From positions 2,170,001-2,234,000 of the forward strand of contig NZ_JABBGB010000001.1 of the NCBI RefSeq assembly GCF_012927185.1: DNA of 64,000 bases, given 5' to 3'. Below are positions 26,315 through 35,690 of the stretch, in pieces. The position numbers were made by a program, and so were the translations under genes. The first letter of the stretch is position 1; each line of letters begins with the position of its first letter. The notes under the pieces are model-generated. The model saw only the letters and a list, made by a program, of their open reading frames with translations. It made no database searches and was not told where the DNA came from. Source of the stretch: Pseudoflavitalea sp. G-6-1-2 (lineage in GTDB: Bacteria; Bacteroidota; Bacteroidia; Chitinophagales; Chitinophagaceae).

Positions 26315-27031
26315 ATGAAACGTATACTTCTACCTGTTTTACTGTTGGCTTCTGCCGTTTCTTTCGCACAGGGCGGATTGCTGAAAAAAGCAGGTGACCT
26401 GCTGAATAAATCCAAAAGCGGAACCGGACTGAGCAATGACGACATCGTATCCGGACTTAAAGAAGCGCTCTCACTCGGCGCTCAGAACGGCGCATCCAAA
26501 TTGTCTGCCGTGGATGGATTCTTTGCCAATGCAGCCATCAAAGTACTGATGCCCCCTGAGGCTAAAAAAGTAGAGACCACGCTTCGCGGTCTGGGTATGG
26601 GAAAACTCGTAGATGATGCTATTCTCAGCATGAACCGCGCAGCAGAAGAAGCAGCCAAATCAGCCGCTCCTATTTTTGTGGATGCCATCAAAGGCATGAG
26701 TTTTCAGGATGCGTTGGGCATTCTCAAAGGAAGCGATACCGCTGCCACCGGCTATCTCAGAGGCAAAACATTGCCTGCACTCACTTCTGCTTTCTCTCCG
26801 GTGATCGAGAGCGCATTGCAGAAAACAGAAGCCACCAAATACTGGAAAACAGTATTCGAAACCTACAATAAACTCCCAACCACTTTCAAAAAAGTGAACA
26901 CCGATCTTTCCGGATATGTTACGGAACGTGCATTGGGTGGTCTCTTTATTCAGGTAGCGCAGGAAGAGCAGAAGATCCGCAAAGACCCTGCCGCCCGCGT
27001 AACTGAAACATTGAAAAAAGTATTTGGATAA
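26315..27031 (+). CDS. DUF4197 domain exported protein
   Basis: A 238-residue protein with a signal peptide (MKRILLPVLLLASAVSFAQ). The mature part is the helical DUF4197 domain (GLKEALSLGAQNGASKLS, FFANAAIKVLMPPEAKK, AAEEAAKSAAPIFVDAIKGM). Function of the family is unknown; it is periplasmic or outer-membrane associated. ATG 26315 was chosen for the signal peptide; the frame runs back to 26276 without one. Confidence 0.88.
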   Translation: MKRILLPVLLLASAVSFAQGGLLKKAGDLLNKSKSGTGLSNDDIVSGLKEALSLGAQNGASKLSAVDGFFANAAIKVLMPPEAKKVETTLRGLGMGKLVDDAILSMNRAAEEAAKSAAPIFVDAIKGMSFQDALGILKGSDTAATGYLRGKTLPALTSAFSPVIESALQKTEATKYWKTVFETYNKLPTTFKKVNTDLSGYVTERALGGLFIQVAQEEQKIRKDPAARVTETLKKVFG

Positions 27032-27039
27032 GCATTTCC

Positions 27040-27047
27040 TACTTTTG
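27040..27047 (+). promoter_or_regulatory. Candidate -7 box of rRNA methyltransferase gene, 4 nt before ATG
   Basis: TACTTTTG is a full match to TAnnTTTG and ends 4 bases before ATG 27052. It sits just behind the DUF4197 stop codon. No TTTG lies 19-21 bases upstream. Confidence 0.42.
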
Positions 27048-27051
27048 CGGC

Positions 27052-28005
27052 ATGGTTCCAGAAAAATTCGAAATGTTCCGCAACAGGTTGGTGAAAGTGT
27101 TCAAACATATTCACAAACAGGCAGTTCGTCAGCATATCACTTGTTACAGAGTGTATGATCACGATCTGCCTGAATTTCCCTTCTGCATAGAGATCTACGA
27201 GAACCAGATCTATCTTGCCGAATATAAACGCAGACATTCCCTCACCGAAGAAGAGCATGAGCAGTGGCTCGAAGACTGCATAACAATCATCAGCGAAATT
27301 CTGCAACTCCCATCTGAGAACGTATACATCAAACAGCGTCAGCGCAAGGCAGGCAGACTGGGGCAGTATCAACGGGTGGATACTTCAGGCAATTTCTTCA
27401 CTGCTAAAGAAGCAGGGCTGGACTTCAAAGTAAATCTCTCCGATTATCTCGATACCGGTCTCTTTCTCGATCACCGCATTACGCGCGGGCTGGTCCGTGA
27501 TATTTCCGAAGGCAAAAGAGTGCTCAATCTTTTCTGCTATACCGGTTCATTCTCTGTATATGCTGCCGCAGGTAAAGCGGCGTCCGTAACTTCCGTAGAT
27601 CTTTCCAAAACCTATCTGAAATGGGCGGAAGAAAACCTGCAGCTCAATAATTTGTTCGACGAAAAGAAACATCAGTACGTACATGCCGATGTATTGCAGT
27701 ATCTCGATACGCTTCCTCCAAATTCATTCGATCTGGTGATACTGGACCCGCCGACTTTCAGCAACAGCAAACGCATGAAAGATTTTCTGGATATTCAGGC
27801 AGATCATGTGACATTGCTCAATAAAACTCTGAAAGCCCTGAGTCCCGGCGGCATTATCTATTTCAGTACCAATTACCGACGCTTTGTGCTGGACCAGGAA
27901 AACATACAGGCGGCTGAGATCAGGGACATCACCAAAGCCACCACTCCATTTGATTTTCAGGGTAAACTGTTCCGCTGGTGCTACAAACTCACTGCACCTC
28001 TCTGA
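27052..28005 (+). CDS. 23S rRNA methyltransferase, RlmK/RlmI-type
   Basis: A 317-residue SAM-dependent methyltransferase that matches the C-terminal half of E. coli RlmKL (m7G2069 of 23S rRNA). The sequence has an N-terminal RNA-contacting part (about 1-120), the SAM motif LNLFCYTGSFSVYAA, the acidic SVDLS loop, and the DPPTFSNSK catalytic motif. Here the RlmK part stands alone without the RlmL and THUMP domains. A close alternative is RlmI (m5C1962), but the YRVYDHDLPEFPF start points to RlmK. Confidence 0.85.
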   Translation: MVPEKFEMFRNRLVKVFKHIHKQAVRQHITCYRVYDHDLPEFPFCIEIYENQIYLAEYKRRHSLTEEEHEQWLEDCITIISEILQLPSENVYIKQRQRKAGRLGQYQRVDTSGNFFTAKEAGLDFKVNLSDYLDTGLFLDHRITRGLVRDISEGKRVLNLFCYTGSFSVYAAAGKAASVTSVDLSKTYLKWAEENLQLNNLFDEKKHQYVHADVLQYLDTLPPNSFDLVILDPPTFSNSKRMKDFLDIQADHVTLLNKTLKALSPGGIIYFSTNYRRFVLDQENIQAAEIRDITKATTPFDFQGKLFRWCYKLTAPL

Positions 28006-28138
28006 TCGGTTGATACAGGTATTCCCGCAGTTTGTTGAATAATTGCTGCAATATGTATGAGCAGTGCATCAGCCCTCTGGCAAATGCCATAAATTTTGTG
28101 TACATTTCATACAGTGATAAAACCTGAAAATCCTACAT

Positions 28139-28864
28139 ATGACTCGTTTAATTTTCTGCCTGCTGATGGTTGGTGTTCCCGGCCTGCTGCAGGCGCAGAG
28201 CTTTGGGGTGGGCAGTATGGGTGGCCCGAAAATAGTGCTGCCTCCCACCATTTTCCTTTCTGATGTTTCCGGCCGGCGTGCCATGGATGAATGGAAAAGC
28301 GACCTCGTTAAAGGAACTCCCTTCTTTATTCAGGACTGGGCTTATTCGCAGGTAACATTAAAGGATAACCGCAGTTTCGAACGTGTATCCATCCGGCTCA
28401 ACTGTGTTAACAATACCATTCACTATCAGAATGCCAATAAAGAAGAACTGGTAGCGCCTTCCGGCCTTATCCGGGAAATATTGCTGCGCGATTCGTCGGA
28501 CAAAGGCATTCGTGAATATACCATCGTAAGTGGCTATCCGCCCATTGATAAATTCAATGAAGAAACTTATTACGAACGCAGGATGAATGGGAAAGCACAA
28601 TTGCTGGTATACACAAAGAAACGCCTGATGAATATCCAAACCATGGGAAGTGCAGGCAAGGAGCAGGAATATTTTTCTGTTGAAATGATCTATCTCTACA
28701 AAGATGGCATCATCAAAGAGTGGAAGAAGGATAAGGAATTCCTCATCGATTTTCTCTCAGACAAAAAAGACGAACTGACCGAGTACATCAAAAAAGAAAA
28801 GCTGAAATGCAAAACCATGGAAGATCTGAAAAAGGTATTGTCTTATTACAATATCAATTCCTGA
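28139..28864 (+). CDS. Exported protein of unknown function
   Basis: A 241-residue protein with a signal peptide (MTRLIFCLLMVGVPGLLQAQ). The mature protein begins with a Gly-rich stretch, then mixed strand and helix, and ends in a Lys/Glu-rich helical segment (about 195-235). I recognise no family. Its last 11 bases overlap the convergent methyltransferase gene on the other strand (28854-28864). Confidence 0.65.
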   Translation: MTRLIFCLLMVGVPGLLQAQSFGVGSMGGPKIVLPPTIFLSDVSGRRAMDEWKSDLVKGTPFFIQDWAYSQVTLKDNRSFERVSIRLNCVNNTIHYQNANKEELVAPSGLIREILLRDSSDKGIREYTIVSGYPPIDKFNEETYYERRMNGKAQLLVYTKKRLMNIQTMGSAGKEQEYFSVEMIYLYKDGIIKEWKKDKEFLIDFLSDKKDELTEYIKKEKLKCKTMEDLKKVLSYYNINS

Positions 28865-29450
28865 TCTTTCGCGTAAAATATGGCAGCAGCATGGGAACCC
28901 GCTGCTGATACTCTTTGTAAGCTTCGCCGAAAATCCGGCGGAGCTTTTTTTCTTCGAATAACGTTCCGATACAGGTGTAGAGAATGATCATCGAAGCATC
29001 CACCAGATTGCCACCTGTGGGAAACAATACAAAGAGACAGATCACCAGCAGTATGGTTCCGCTGTACAAGGGATGACGCACGTAGCGGTTAAGTCCTCCG
29101 GTTTCGAGTTTGTCTGATTGCTGCTTTGCAGGAAACAACACATCGATACCGCTGAGATGAAAGAAGTATTTACGGATGCAGATGCTCATGATGGCAATCG
29201 CTGCAATCAGCAACAGCCATGCCGGAATGCGCAGCCAGAGCGGGATGACGAAGAGTGATATGTCTGGTTGATTGTATTGATAAAACAAAATGCCGCCCAG
29301 CAACATAAAAGACAAAAGCGAATAGTATAGTCTGTAATAACGAAAGTGATTACCCATCAACCGGCTGAACCATCGTTTAACTCCTTCAGCAGCGAGCAGG
29401 CTGTGAAGCAATCCGAAAAGCAACCAGTATGCGATAAGCCATCCGTACAT
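28854..29450 (-). CDS. ICMT/PEMT-like integral membrane methyltransferase
   Basis: A 198-residue membrane protein with about five hydrophobic segments. The C-terminal signature RYVRHPLYSG together with FEEKKLRRIFGEAYKEYQ is that of isoprenylcysteine carboxyl methyltransferases and phospholipid N-methyltransferases, which use SAM at the membrane. Bacterial members often methylate lipids or small hydrophobic molecules; the substrate is unknown. It starts 5 bases after the histidine kinase stop codon, so the two are one operon. Confidence 0.8.
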   Translation of the reverse strand: MYGWLIAYWLLFGLLHSLLAAEGVKRWFSRLMGNHFRYYRLYYSLLSFMLLGGILFYQYNQPDISLFVIPLWLRIPAWLLLIAAIAIMSICIRKYFFHLSGIDVLFPAKQQSDKLETGGLNRYVRHPLYSGTILLVICLFVLFPTGGNLVDASMIILYTCIGTLFEEKKLRRIFGEAYKEYQQRVPMLLPYFTRKIRN

Positions 29451-29455
29451 AAGTA

Positions 29456-30349
29456 TTACAAATGAAAAGATACATTGAGCGAGCAGCCTTTGTCCGGCGA
29501 CGATGTCAGTTGCATTCTGCCATTCACCTGCTGTAGTCTGCTGCGGATATTCATCAATCCCATTCCGGGGATATTGGTACGCGGATCAAATCCTTTGCCA
29601 TTGTCTGTGATCGTGAGCTGCACATCTGTTTTCTGTTGTTTGAGATGTATCAGCACATGATTGGCTTTGGCATGTTTCAGCACATTGTTGAGCTGTTCCT
29701 GCACAATACGGTAAAGCATCAGCTGTACGGGTTCGGGAAGGCCTTCATCTGCAAGCCCTTCATTTTTCAGTTCGATGCCGATGGCATTCACTTCGCGCAT
29801 CACGTTCACCAGTTGGTCGAGGCTGGTGAGCAATCCGTTTTCATGGAGGGCAGGAGGGAGCAGTGAGCGGCTGAGCAGTCTTATTTCTTCGATTACCTGG
29901 CGGATATATTCTGAGCATTTTTCGAGCAGTTCATCCTGCATGGCTTTGTTCACCATGGCATGCTGCACATAGAGTTTCACCACACCCAGGAGCTGATTAA
30001 TGTTATCATGTAATTCTTCTCCCAGTTTTTTCCTTTCTTTTTCCTGTGCTTTCAGTACGGCTTCGGCGAGTTCGAGGCGGTGTCTCTCTTTTTCTTCCTG
30101 CAGTTTTTTATTCACCCATTTTTCCTGGGCGGCTTCCATTTCGTTGAGGATCTTTTTGCTGCCGAAGTAGATCAGCAGGGCAGCCAGGACCATAAACAGA
30201 AGTCCTTTTGAATGTTGAATGATGGAATACATCTCCAGATCATCACGGGTTAGCTGGCGGGAGATCAGATCGGAGCTGATGATCCATGCAACGCCAAAAA
30301 CAAGAAAAATGGCGGCCAGTTTCAATGAGGATACGATGGGGCTCTTCAT
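29456..30349 (-). CDS. Histidine kinase, NarL/LiaS-type (HisKA_3), no paired regulator
   Basis: A 297-residue sensor kinase with two membrane segments (about 9-26 and 47-64) that leave only a short outer loop, a coiled coil (about 66-105), a HisKA_3 dimerisation domain with the phospho-acceptor in ELHDNINQ (H114) and an ATPase domain (about 200-297; ITDNGKGFDP, GMGLMNIRSRL). I placed the start at ATG 30349; the open frame extends far upstream only because it runs antisense to the ABC-F gene. No response regulator is adjacent; its partner must be elsewhere. Confidence 0.88.
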   Translation of the reverse strand: MKSPIVSSLKLAAIFLVFGVAWIISSDLISRQLTRDDLEMYSIIQHSKGLLFMVLAALLIYFGSKKILNEMEAAQEKWVNKKLQEEKERHRLELAEAVLKAQEKERKKLGEELHDNINQLLGVVKLYVQHAMVNKAMQDELLEKCSEYIRQVIEEIRLLSRSLLPPALHENGLLTSLDQLVNVMREVNAIGIELKNEGLADEGLPEPVQLMLYRIVQEQLNNVLKHAKANHVLIHLKQQKTDVQLTITDNGKGFDPRTNIPGMGLMNIRSRLQQVNGRMQLTSSPDKGCSLNVSFHL

Positions 30350-30436
30350 AAAGGGTGTAATGGAACTACAATGATACAATATAGATCCTGAAAATTGTCC
30401 CCTCGTGGATAACCCTTTCATTTCGGTGGATTCAGG

Positions 30437-30444
30437 TATCTTCG
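30437..30444 (+). promoter_or_regulatory. Candidate -7 box of ABC-F gene, 4 nt before ATG
   Basis: TATCTTCG resembles TAnnTTTG (one change) and ends 4 bases before ATG 30449. TTTC at 30416-30419 could serve as a weak -33 element. Confidence 0.35.
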
Positions 30445-30448
30445 CGCC

Positions 30449-32323
30449 ATGCATTATGTTTCTGTAGAAGGGCTTTCCAAAAGCTATGGCGTAAAGCCCC
30501 TGTTTGAGAATATATCTTTCCATATCGAAGAAGGCGACAAAATTGCGCTGGTAGCCCGCAACGGAAGCGGAAAATCTACCCTGCTCCGCATTCTGTCCGG
30601 CGCCGAAACCGCCGATTCGGGTACGGTCTGGATCAATAAAGAATGTACCGTAGCCCTCTTTGAACAGGAGCCCGAATTCTATGAGGGATGGTCGGTGCTG
30701 GATAATATCTTCCATCACAATCACCCCGTTATCAATGCCATCAAAGAATATGAAGCAGTGAGCGAAAGCGGCGATCCCGAGAAACTGAGCGCTGCTATTG
30801 TGAAGATGGACGAAATGGGCGCCTGGGATTTCGATGCCAAAGTGAAGCAGATTCTCGGCAAGCTGAATATCCATCAGCTCAATCAGGCTGTTGGTACACT
30901 CTCCGGAGGTCAGCGCAAGCGGGTAGCCCTCGCCAAGACCCTTATCGATATTGGCTTTGAACATAAACACGTGCTGCTGATCATGGACGAGCCCACCAAC
31001 CACCTCGATGTTGAAATGGTGGAGTGGCTGGAACATTACCTCAGTCAGCAACATATAACGCTGCTGCTGGTTACCCACGATCGCTATTTTCTCGATGCCG
31101 TTTGTGAAGAGATCTGGGAACTCGATCGCAGCGAACTCTTCGTTTACAAAGGCGATTACGAAAACTATCTCGAAAAGAAAGCAGCCCGCATGGAGAACGA
31201 TGCAGCCAGCATCGATAAAGCACGCAATACCTACCGCAAAGAACTGGAGTGGATGCGCAAGCAACCCAAGGCCCGCACCACCAAATCGAAGAGCCGGCAG
31301 GATAATTTCTACATCGTTGAAGCCAAAGCCAAACAACGCATCGAAGAAGAACAGCTGCAGCTGCAACTGAAAATGAACCGCCTCGGCGGCAAAGTGATTG
31401 AGCTGAAAAAAGTGTACAAGAGCTACGGCGAAAAAGTGATCCTCAAAGGATTCGACTATACTTTCAAAAAAGGCGAACGCGCCGGTGTGGTAGGAAAGAA
31501 TGGTGTAGGAAAAAGTACATTCATCAATATTCTGCAGGGTATCGAAGAAGCAGACAGCGGCAAGATCAATATCGGCGAAACCGTGATCTTCGGTAATTAT
31601 TCGCAAGGCGGACTGGTGCTGAAAGAAGACATGCGCGTGATTGAATTTGTGAAGAATATCGCCGAGAGTTTTCCGCTCGCCAGTGGCGGATCGCTGAGCG
31701 CCGCGAAGTTTCTCGAACTGTTCTTATTCCCCGCAGACCAGCAGTACACCTATATTTCGAGCCTCAGTGGTGGCGAGAAAAGGAGACTGCACCTGCTGAG
31801 TATTCTCTTCCGCAATCCGAACTTTCTGATACTCGACGAACCTACCAACGACCTCGATCTGCCAACACTCGGTGTACTCGAAAACTTCCTCAGCGAGTTT
31901 CAGGGATGTCTGCTGATAGTGTCGCACGACCGTTATTTTATGGACAGGCTGGTAGACCATCTTTTTGTATTCGATGGAGACGGCGTAGTGCGCGACTTCC
32001 CCGGCAACTACACACAATTCAGAATATCGAAGAAAGAAGAAGAGCAGAAAGAAGCTGCTCCGCGTGTTCAGGAAGTAAAGCAGGAGAAAGCCGCGAAAAC
32101 AGAAGAGAAAAAACGATTGTCTTTCAAAGAAAAGCGGGAGTTTGAAATGCTGGAGAAAGAAATTGCAGCGCTTACCAAAGAAAGAGAAACGGTAACGGAG
32201 AAGCTGAACAGCGGCAGTGCGCCTTTCGATGAATTGCAGCAACTGAGTGTACGCATCGGCGAGATTGCGGCCCTGCTCGACGAGAAAGAGCTTCGCTGGC
32301 TGGAGTTAAGTGAGTTTGAGTAA
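30449..32323 (+). CDS. ABC-F family ATPase (Uup-type)
   Basis: A 624-residue soluble protein with two ABC cassettes and no membrane domain. Cassette one has Walker A ARNGSGKST (36-44), signature LSGGQRKRVALAK and MDEPTNHLD. Cassette two has GKNGVGKST, LSGGEKRRLHLLS and LDEPTNDLD. The interdomain linker is the ABC-F P-site motif region (about 250-310), and the C-terminus is a Uup-like coiled coil (about 530-624). ABC-F proteins act on ribosomes to resolve stalls or protect against antibiotics; the coiled coil favours Uup. The first Gly of Walker A is Ala in cassette one. Confidence 0.93.
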   Translation: MHYVSVEGLSKSYGVKPLFENISFHIEEGDKIALVARNGSGKSTLLRILSGAETADSGTVWINKECTVALFEQEPEFYEGWSVLDNIFHHNHPVINAIKEYEAVSESGDPEKLSAAIVKMDEMGAWDFDAKVKQILGKLNIHQLNQAVGTLSGGQRKRVALAKTLIDIGFEHKHVLLIMDEPTNHLDVEMVEWLEHYLSQQHITLLLVTHDRYFLDAVCEEIWELDRSELFVYKGDYENYLEKKAARMENDAASIDKARNTYRKELEWMRKQPKARTTKSKSRQDNFYIVEAKAKQRIEEEQLQLQLKMNRLGGKVIELKKVYKSYGEKVILKGFDYTFKKGERAGVVGKNGVGKSTFINILQGIEEADSGKINIGETVIFGNYSQGGLVLKEDMRVIEFVKNIAESFPLASGGSLSAAKFLELFLFPADQQYTYISSLSGGEKRRLHLLSILFRNPNFLILDEPTNDLDLPTLGVLENFLSEFQGCLLIVSHDRYFMDRLVDHLFVFDGDGVVRDFPGNYTQFRISKKEEEQKEAAPRVQEVKQEKAAKTEEKKRLSFKEKREFEMLEKEIAALTKERETVTEKLNSGSAPFDELQQLSVRIGEIAALLDEKELRWLELSEFE

Positions 32324-32412
32324 CCATTCAACATTGCAAATTCGCCATTCAGCCATAGCCCCGCTGAATTTATGGGCGTCATTCATATTTTACCGTTAAG
32401 AAATTGGGAATA

Positions 32413-33912
32413 ATGAAATCATACTTACTCATTGCCATGACAGGAATGTCACTGGCCGCGGTTGCACAAAAGCCCGCCAATCCAAAACCGTATGCCACTA
32501 CAATCACGGCAGCGGACCTCAAAAAGCATCTCTACATTGTAGCATCAGCAGACATGGCAGGCCGTGAAACGGCTACCGAAGGTCAGCGCAAGGCAGCTGC
32601 TTACATTCAGGATCAGTTCAAGGCACTTGGACTGGCTCCGGGCAATGGAAGCAACTACCAGCAGGCGTTTCCGGTTTATCAGGATCAGCCTGGCGACATC
32701 TATGTAGAAGTGAACGGTACTAAATTCTACGATGTTGCCACTTACGGCAGCTACGCATCCACCATGTTTCTGAACGAAGTGGTGTTTGTAGGGGATGGCC
32801 TCACAGACGAGAACCACGACAGTTACAAAGGCATCGATGTACACGGAAAGATCGTTCTGATCAGCGGAGGAAAAAGCGGTGCGGTACGTTATCAGGGCAG
32901 CAACAATGCCGGTACAAACCCGATTGCCAATGCCAAAAAGAACGGAGCCGTTGCTGTTCTGATGGTGAACGATAAAGTGCGTGCAGGCGCTCAGCGTCCG
33001 CAGATGTACCTGAATCCATATAAAGCAAGTGCGGGTCCGAATGTTTTCATGGTCTCCGATAAAGTGGCTAAAGCCATCATGGGAGAGCAGGAGTATGCAG
33101 ATGGTACAGCAGCAGCCGGTAAAGGCACTGCGGTATCCAAAGTTTACAAATCCGAAGTGGTGATCAATTACGAGAAAACCATCGAGCGTCTCGAAAGCAC
33201 CAATGTGCTGGGGGTACTCGAAGGAACGGATAAGAAAGATGAGTATCTCTTCATCACTGCCCACTACGATCACGAAGGGGTGAAAGCCGGCGAGATCTAT
33301 TACGGAGCAGATGATGATGGTTCAGGTACAGTAAGCGTTCTCGAACTGGCCGAAGCATTCGTGAAAGCGAAAGCGGAAGGCAAGGGGCCACGCAGAACCG
33401 TCGTGTTTATGTGTGTATCCGGAGAAGAGAAAGGTCTCTGGGGATCTCAGTACTACAGCGAGCATCCGATCTTCCCGCTCGAAAAAACCACTGCCGATCT
33501 CAACATCGATATGATCGGAAGAATCGATCCATTACACAAAGATGCCGATTCTGCCAACTACGTATATGTTGTGGGCGACGATAAGCTGAGCTCAGATCTC
33601 CGCATCATCAGCGAGTCTAACAACAAGAAGTATACGAAGATGAAGCTCGATTACAAATTCAATGCACCCAATGATCCTGAGCAGATCTATTACCGCAGCG
33701 ACCACTACAATTTCGCACGTAAGGGAGTGCCCATCATTTTCTACTTCAATGGTGTGCATGCAGATTACCACAAGCCAACGGATACACCGGACAAGATCAA
33801 TTATGAGCTGCTCGCGAAAAGAGCGCAACTGGTATTCTATACAGCATGGGAAATGGCTAACAGAAACGACATGCTGAAACGCGATATTCCTCTGCCTGCT
33901 GCATCCAGATAG
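32413..33912 (+). CDS. M28-family zinc metallopeptidase, exported
   Basis: A 499-residue secreted aminopeptidase-type enzyme. A signal peptide (to about residue 19) is followed by the peptidase N-terminal part, an inserted PA-like domain (about 110-245) and the M28 catalytic domain with all co-catalytic zinc ligands visible: TAHYDHEG, GADDDGSG, SGEEKGLWG, NIDMIGRID and the late His in YRSDHYNFA. It would remove N-terminal residues from peptides in the periplasm or outside. Start ATG 32413 was chosen over the TTG at 32404. It converges with the DnaJ gene, 1 base apart. Confidence 0.92.
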   Translation: MKSYLLIAMTGMSLAAVAQKPANPKPYATTITAADLKKHLYIVASADMAGRETATEGQRKAAAYIQDQFKALGLAPGNGSNYQQAFPVYQDQPGDIYVEVNGTKFYDVATYGSYASTMFLNEVVFVGDGLTDENHDSYKGIDVHGKIVLISGGKSGAVRYQGSNNAGTNPIANAKKNGAVAVLMVNDKVRAGAQRPQMYLNPYKASAGPNVFMVSDKVAKAIMGEQEYADGTAAAGKGTAVSKVYKSEVVINYEKTIERLESTNVLGVLEGTDKKDEYLFITAHYDHEGVKAGEIYYGADDDGSGTVSVLELAEAFVKAKAEGKGPRRTVVFMCVSGEEKGLWGSQYYSEHPIFPLEKTTADLNIDMIGRIDPLHKDADSANYVYVVGDDKLSSDLRIISESNNKKYTKMKLDYKFNAPNDPEQIYYRSDHYNFARKGVPIIFYFNGVHADYHKPTDTPDKINYELLAKRAQLVFYTAWEMANRNDMLKRDIPLPAASR

Positions 33913-33913
33913 G

Positions 33914-34567
33914 CTATTCGCCGGCAACGGCCATCATCAGCCAGCATAGCAGTGCAGTGATCAATAGCACAACAACCCACTTGTAGCGGTCCCACAGGGA
34001 CCGCTGCTTTTTTATACGGAGGTTCTGATGCAGCAGATCGTGCATTAAAGCATCATCACCGGCAAGCTGAAGCAGCAGATCGTGAACAGGAAAATAATGC
34101 TGAAGAGGCAGTGCGTCGGCACAATGCACCAGGTTTTGAATGATGCTTCGGTTGGTCGCTTCATTTTTGTATTGCTGCAGTATGCCGATATTGGTTTGGC
34201 TGAGCAGCTGCTGGATGCTGTAGGAAAGTGAATTGAAATCGAGCCTGAAATGATTCATGCCTGCCACCGTTTCTTTCAGCTGCGAAGAAGCGCTCAGCAG
34301 CTCATCGGGTGTAAGCGGACGATTGGCATAACCTTCGCCTTTGTAGCGTACATACCATCTTTCGTAATTGTAGGCTTCCCTTCGTTTGGGATTGCTGAGG
34401 ATCTCGTAGGCTTCCTGAATTTCAACGAAACGGGCAGCAGAAAGCTGGTCGCCATCATTCTTATCCGGATGATATTTCAGGGCAAGTTTTCTGAAAGATC
34501 GTTTGATCTCCTGCAGTGTGGCAACGGGCGTTACCTCGAGGATTGTATAATAATCTTTTAAACTCAT
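33914..34567 (-). CDS. DnaJ-domain protein with C-terminal membrane anchor
   Basis: A 217-residue protein. The J domain is at the N-terminus (about 3-67) with the HPD motif at 33-35 (KYHPDKN), which stimulates DnaK ATPase. A helical middle part follows, and the C-terminus is a single membrane segment (about 194-213) preceded by basic residues, so the J domain faces the cytoplasm on the inner membrane. There is no Gly/Phe region or zinc finger, so it is a class C co-chaperone. Possible job: recruiting DnaK to membrane clients. Confidence 0.88.
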   Translation of the reverse strand: MSLKDYYTILEVTPVATLQEIKRSFRKLALKYHPDKNDGDQLSAARFVEIQEAYEILSNPKRREAYNYERWYVRYKGEGYANRPLTPDELLSASSQLKETVAGMNHFRLDFNSLSYSIQQLLSQTNIGILQQYKNEATNRSIIQNLVHCADALPLQHYFPVHDLLLQLAGDDALMHDLLHQNLRIKKQRSLWDRYKWVVVLLITALLCWLMMAVAGE

Positions 34568-34642
34568 TTATCAATCGCAACAAAACTATACCTTGCGTCG
34601 TTTACAAAAAAGTTTTGATTTCTCAGTTACCATTTTTCTACT

Positions 34643-35569
34643 ATGAACACCCTGCTCCTGAACCCTGTTGCGAAATTTCGCACATTAACCCTTGTGATAG
34701 CAGCTGCCGGCATTATGCAGGCCTGCAACAGTACAGACGCTAAACCAGCCGATGCCTCCAAACCTGCTGTGGCAGCAGATTCTGCGGCTCCGGCACCAGT
34801 GGCTAAATCAGCTGCGAAGCCCGCTGCGCCTGCCACCGATATCAATGGCATTAAAGTAGCGGATGCAGCATCAGTACTGGCGAAGCCGGAAGTGCCCATT
34901 CTCTGTTATCATCAGGTGCGCGACTGGAAACCCACCGATTCAAAATCAGCAAGGGACTATATCGTTCCCGAAGAATCTTTCCGTGCGCAGATGAAAATGC
35001 TGGCCGACAGTGGCTACCATACCATTCTGCCCGATCAGTTGTATGCTTACCTCAATACGGGAGCAGCGTTGCCATCGAAACCAGTGATCATTACTTTTGA
35101 TGATACCGACCTCGATCAGTTCACGTTTGCAAAGCCATTGCTGGATAAATACAATTTCAAAGGTGTATTTTTCATCATGACGGTATCGTTGGGAAGACCG
35201 CGATACATGAGCAAAGAGCAGGTTCGCACGCTCTCCGACGAAGGACATGCCATCGGTTCGCATACCTGGGATCACCACAATGTGAAAAAATATCAGGGAG
35301 ACGACTGGAAAATACAGATCGAGAAGCCATCCAAACAACTGGAAGAGATCACGGGCAAGCGCATTCAATACTTTGCCTATCCCTTCGGACTCTGGAATCC
35401 TCAGGCGATCCCTGAGCTGAAAAAGAGAGGAATGGTGGCTGCATTTCAGCTGTATGCCCCAAGAGATCAGCAGGACCCGCTGTACACGATACGCCGGATC
35501 ATCGTTCCGGGTACATGGAGCGGCGCAACACTCGATGCCCGCATGAAGAGCAGTTTCGGATTCAAATGA
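34643..35569 (+). CDS. Polysaccharide deacetylase (CE4/NodB) lipoprotein
   Basis: A 308-residue lipoprotein (lipobox GIMQAC, Cys28) with a long Ala/Pro/Lys linker (about 32-70) and a NodB deacetylase domain (about 85-290). Metal and catalytic residues are present: FDDTD with D153/D154, and GSHTWDHHN with H207 and H211. The later motif YFAYPFGLWN is also conserved. It would remove N- or O-acetyl groups from glycan at the cell surface or in the periplasm. Substrate (peptidoglycan, exopolysaccharide or chitin oligomers) is not evident. Confidence 0.87.
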   Translation: MNTLLLNPVAKFRTLTLVIAAAGIMQACNSTDAKPADASKPAVAADSAAPAPVAKSAAKPAAPATDINGIKVADAASVLAKPEVPILCYHQVRDWKPTDSKSARDYIVPEESFRAQMKMLADSGYHTILPDQLYAYLNTGAALPSKPVIITFDDTDLDQFTFAKPLLDKYNFKGVFFIMTVSLGRPRYMSKEQVRTLSDEGHAIGSHTWDHHNVKKYQGDDWKIQIEKPSKQLEEITGKRIQYFAYPFGLWNPQAIPELKKRGMVAAFQLYAPRDQQDPLYTIRRIIVPGTWSGATLDARMKSSFGFK

Positions 35570-35690
35570 GTAAAAAGATTGATGCAACGGTAATGATCCC
35601 AAAATTGTCTAGCTAAGATCACAGACAATTATTTATTTTAGTTACCACGTTTTTTCAATTACTCATTTAAAAGATTACACCGTGCAAAGA

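Noticed and set aside
30554-30580. Ala for Gly at the first Walker A position of the ABC-F protein as a loss-of-function sign
   Set aside because: The P-loop Gly, Lys and Ser are all present; variation at the first position occurs in this family and does not by itself abolish binding.
29456-31606. One 716-codon frame on the minus strand
   Set aside because: Its first 419 codons run antisense through the ABC-F gene. The kinase starts at ATG 30349, where the membrane segment begins.
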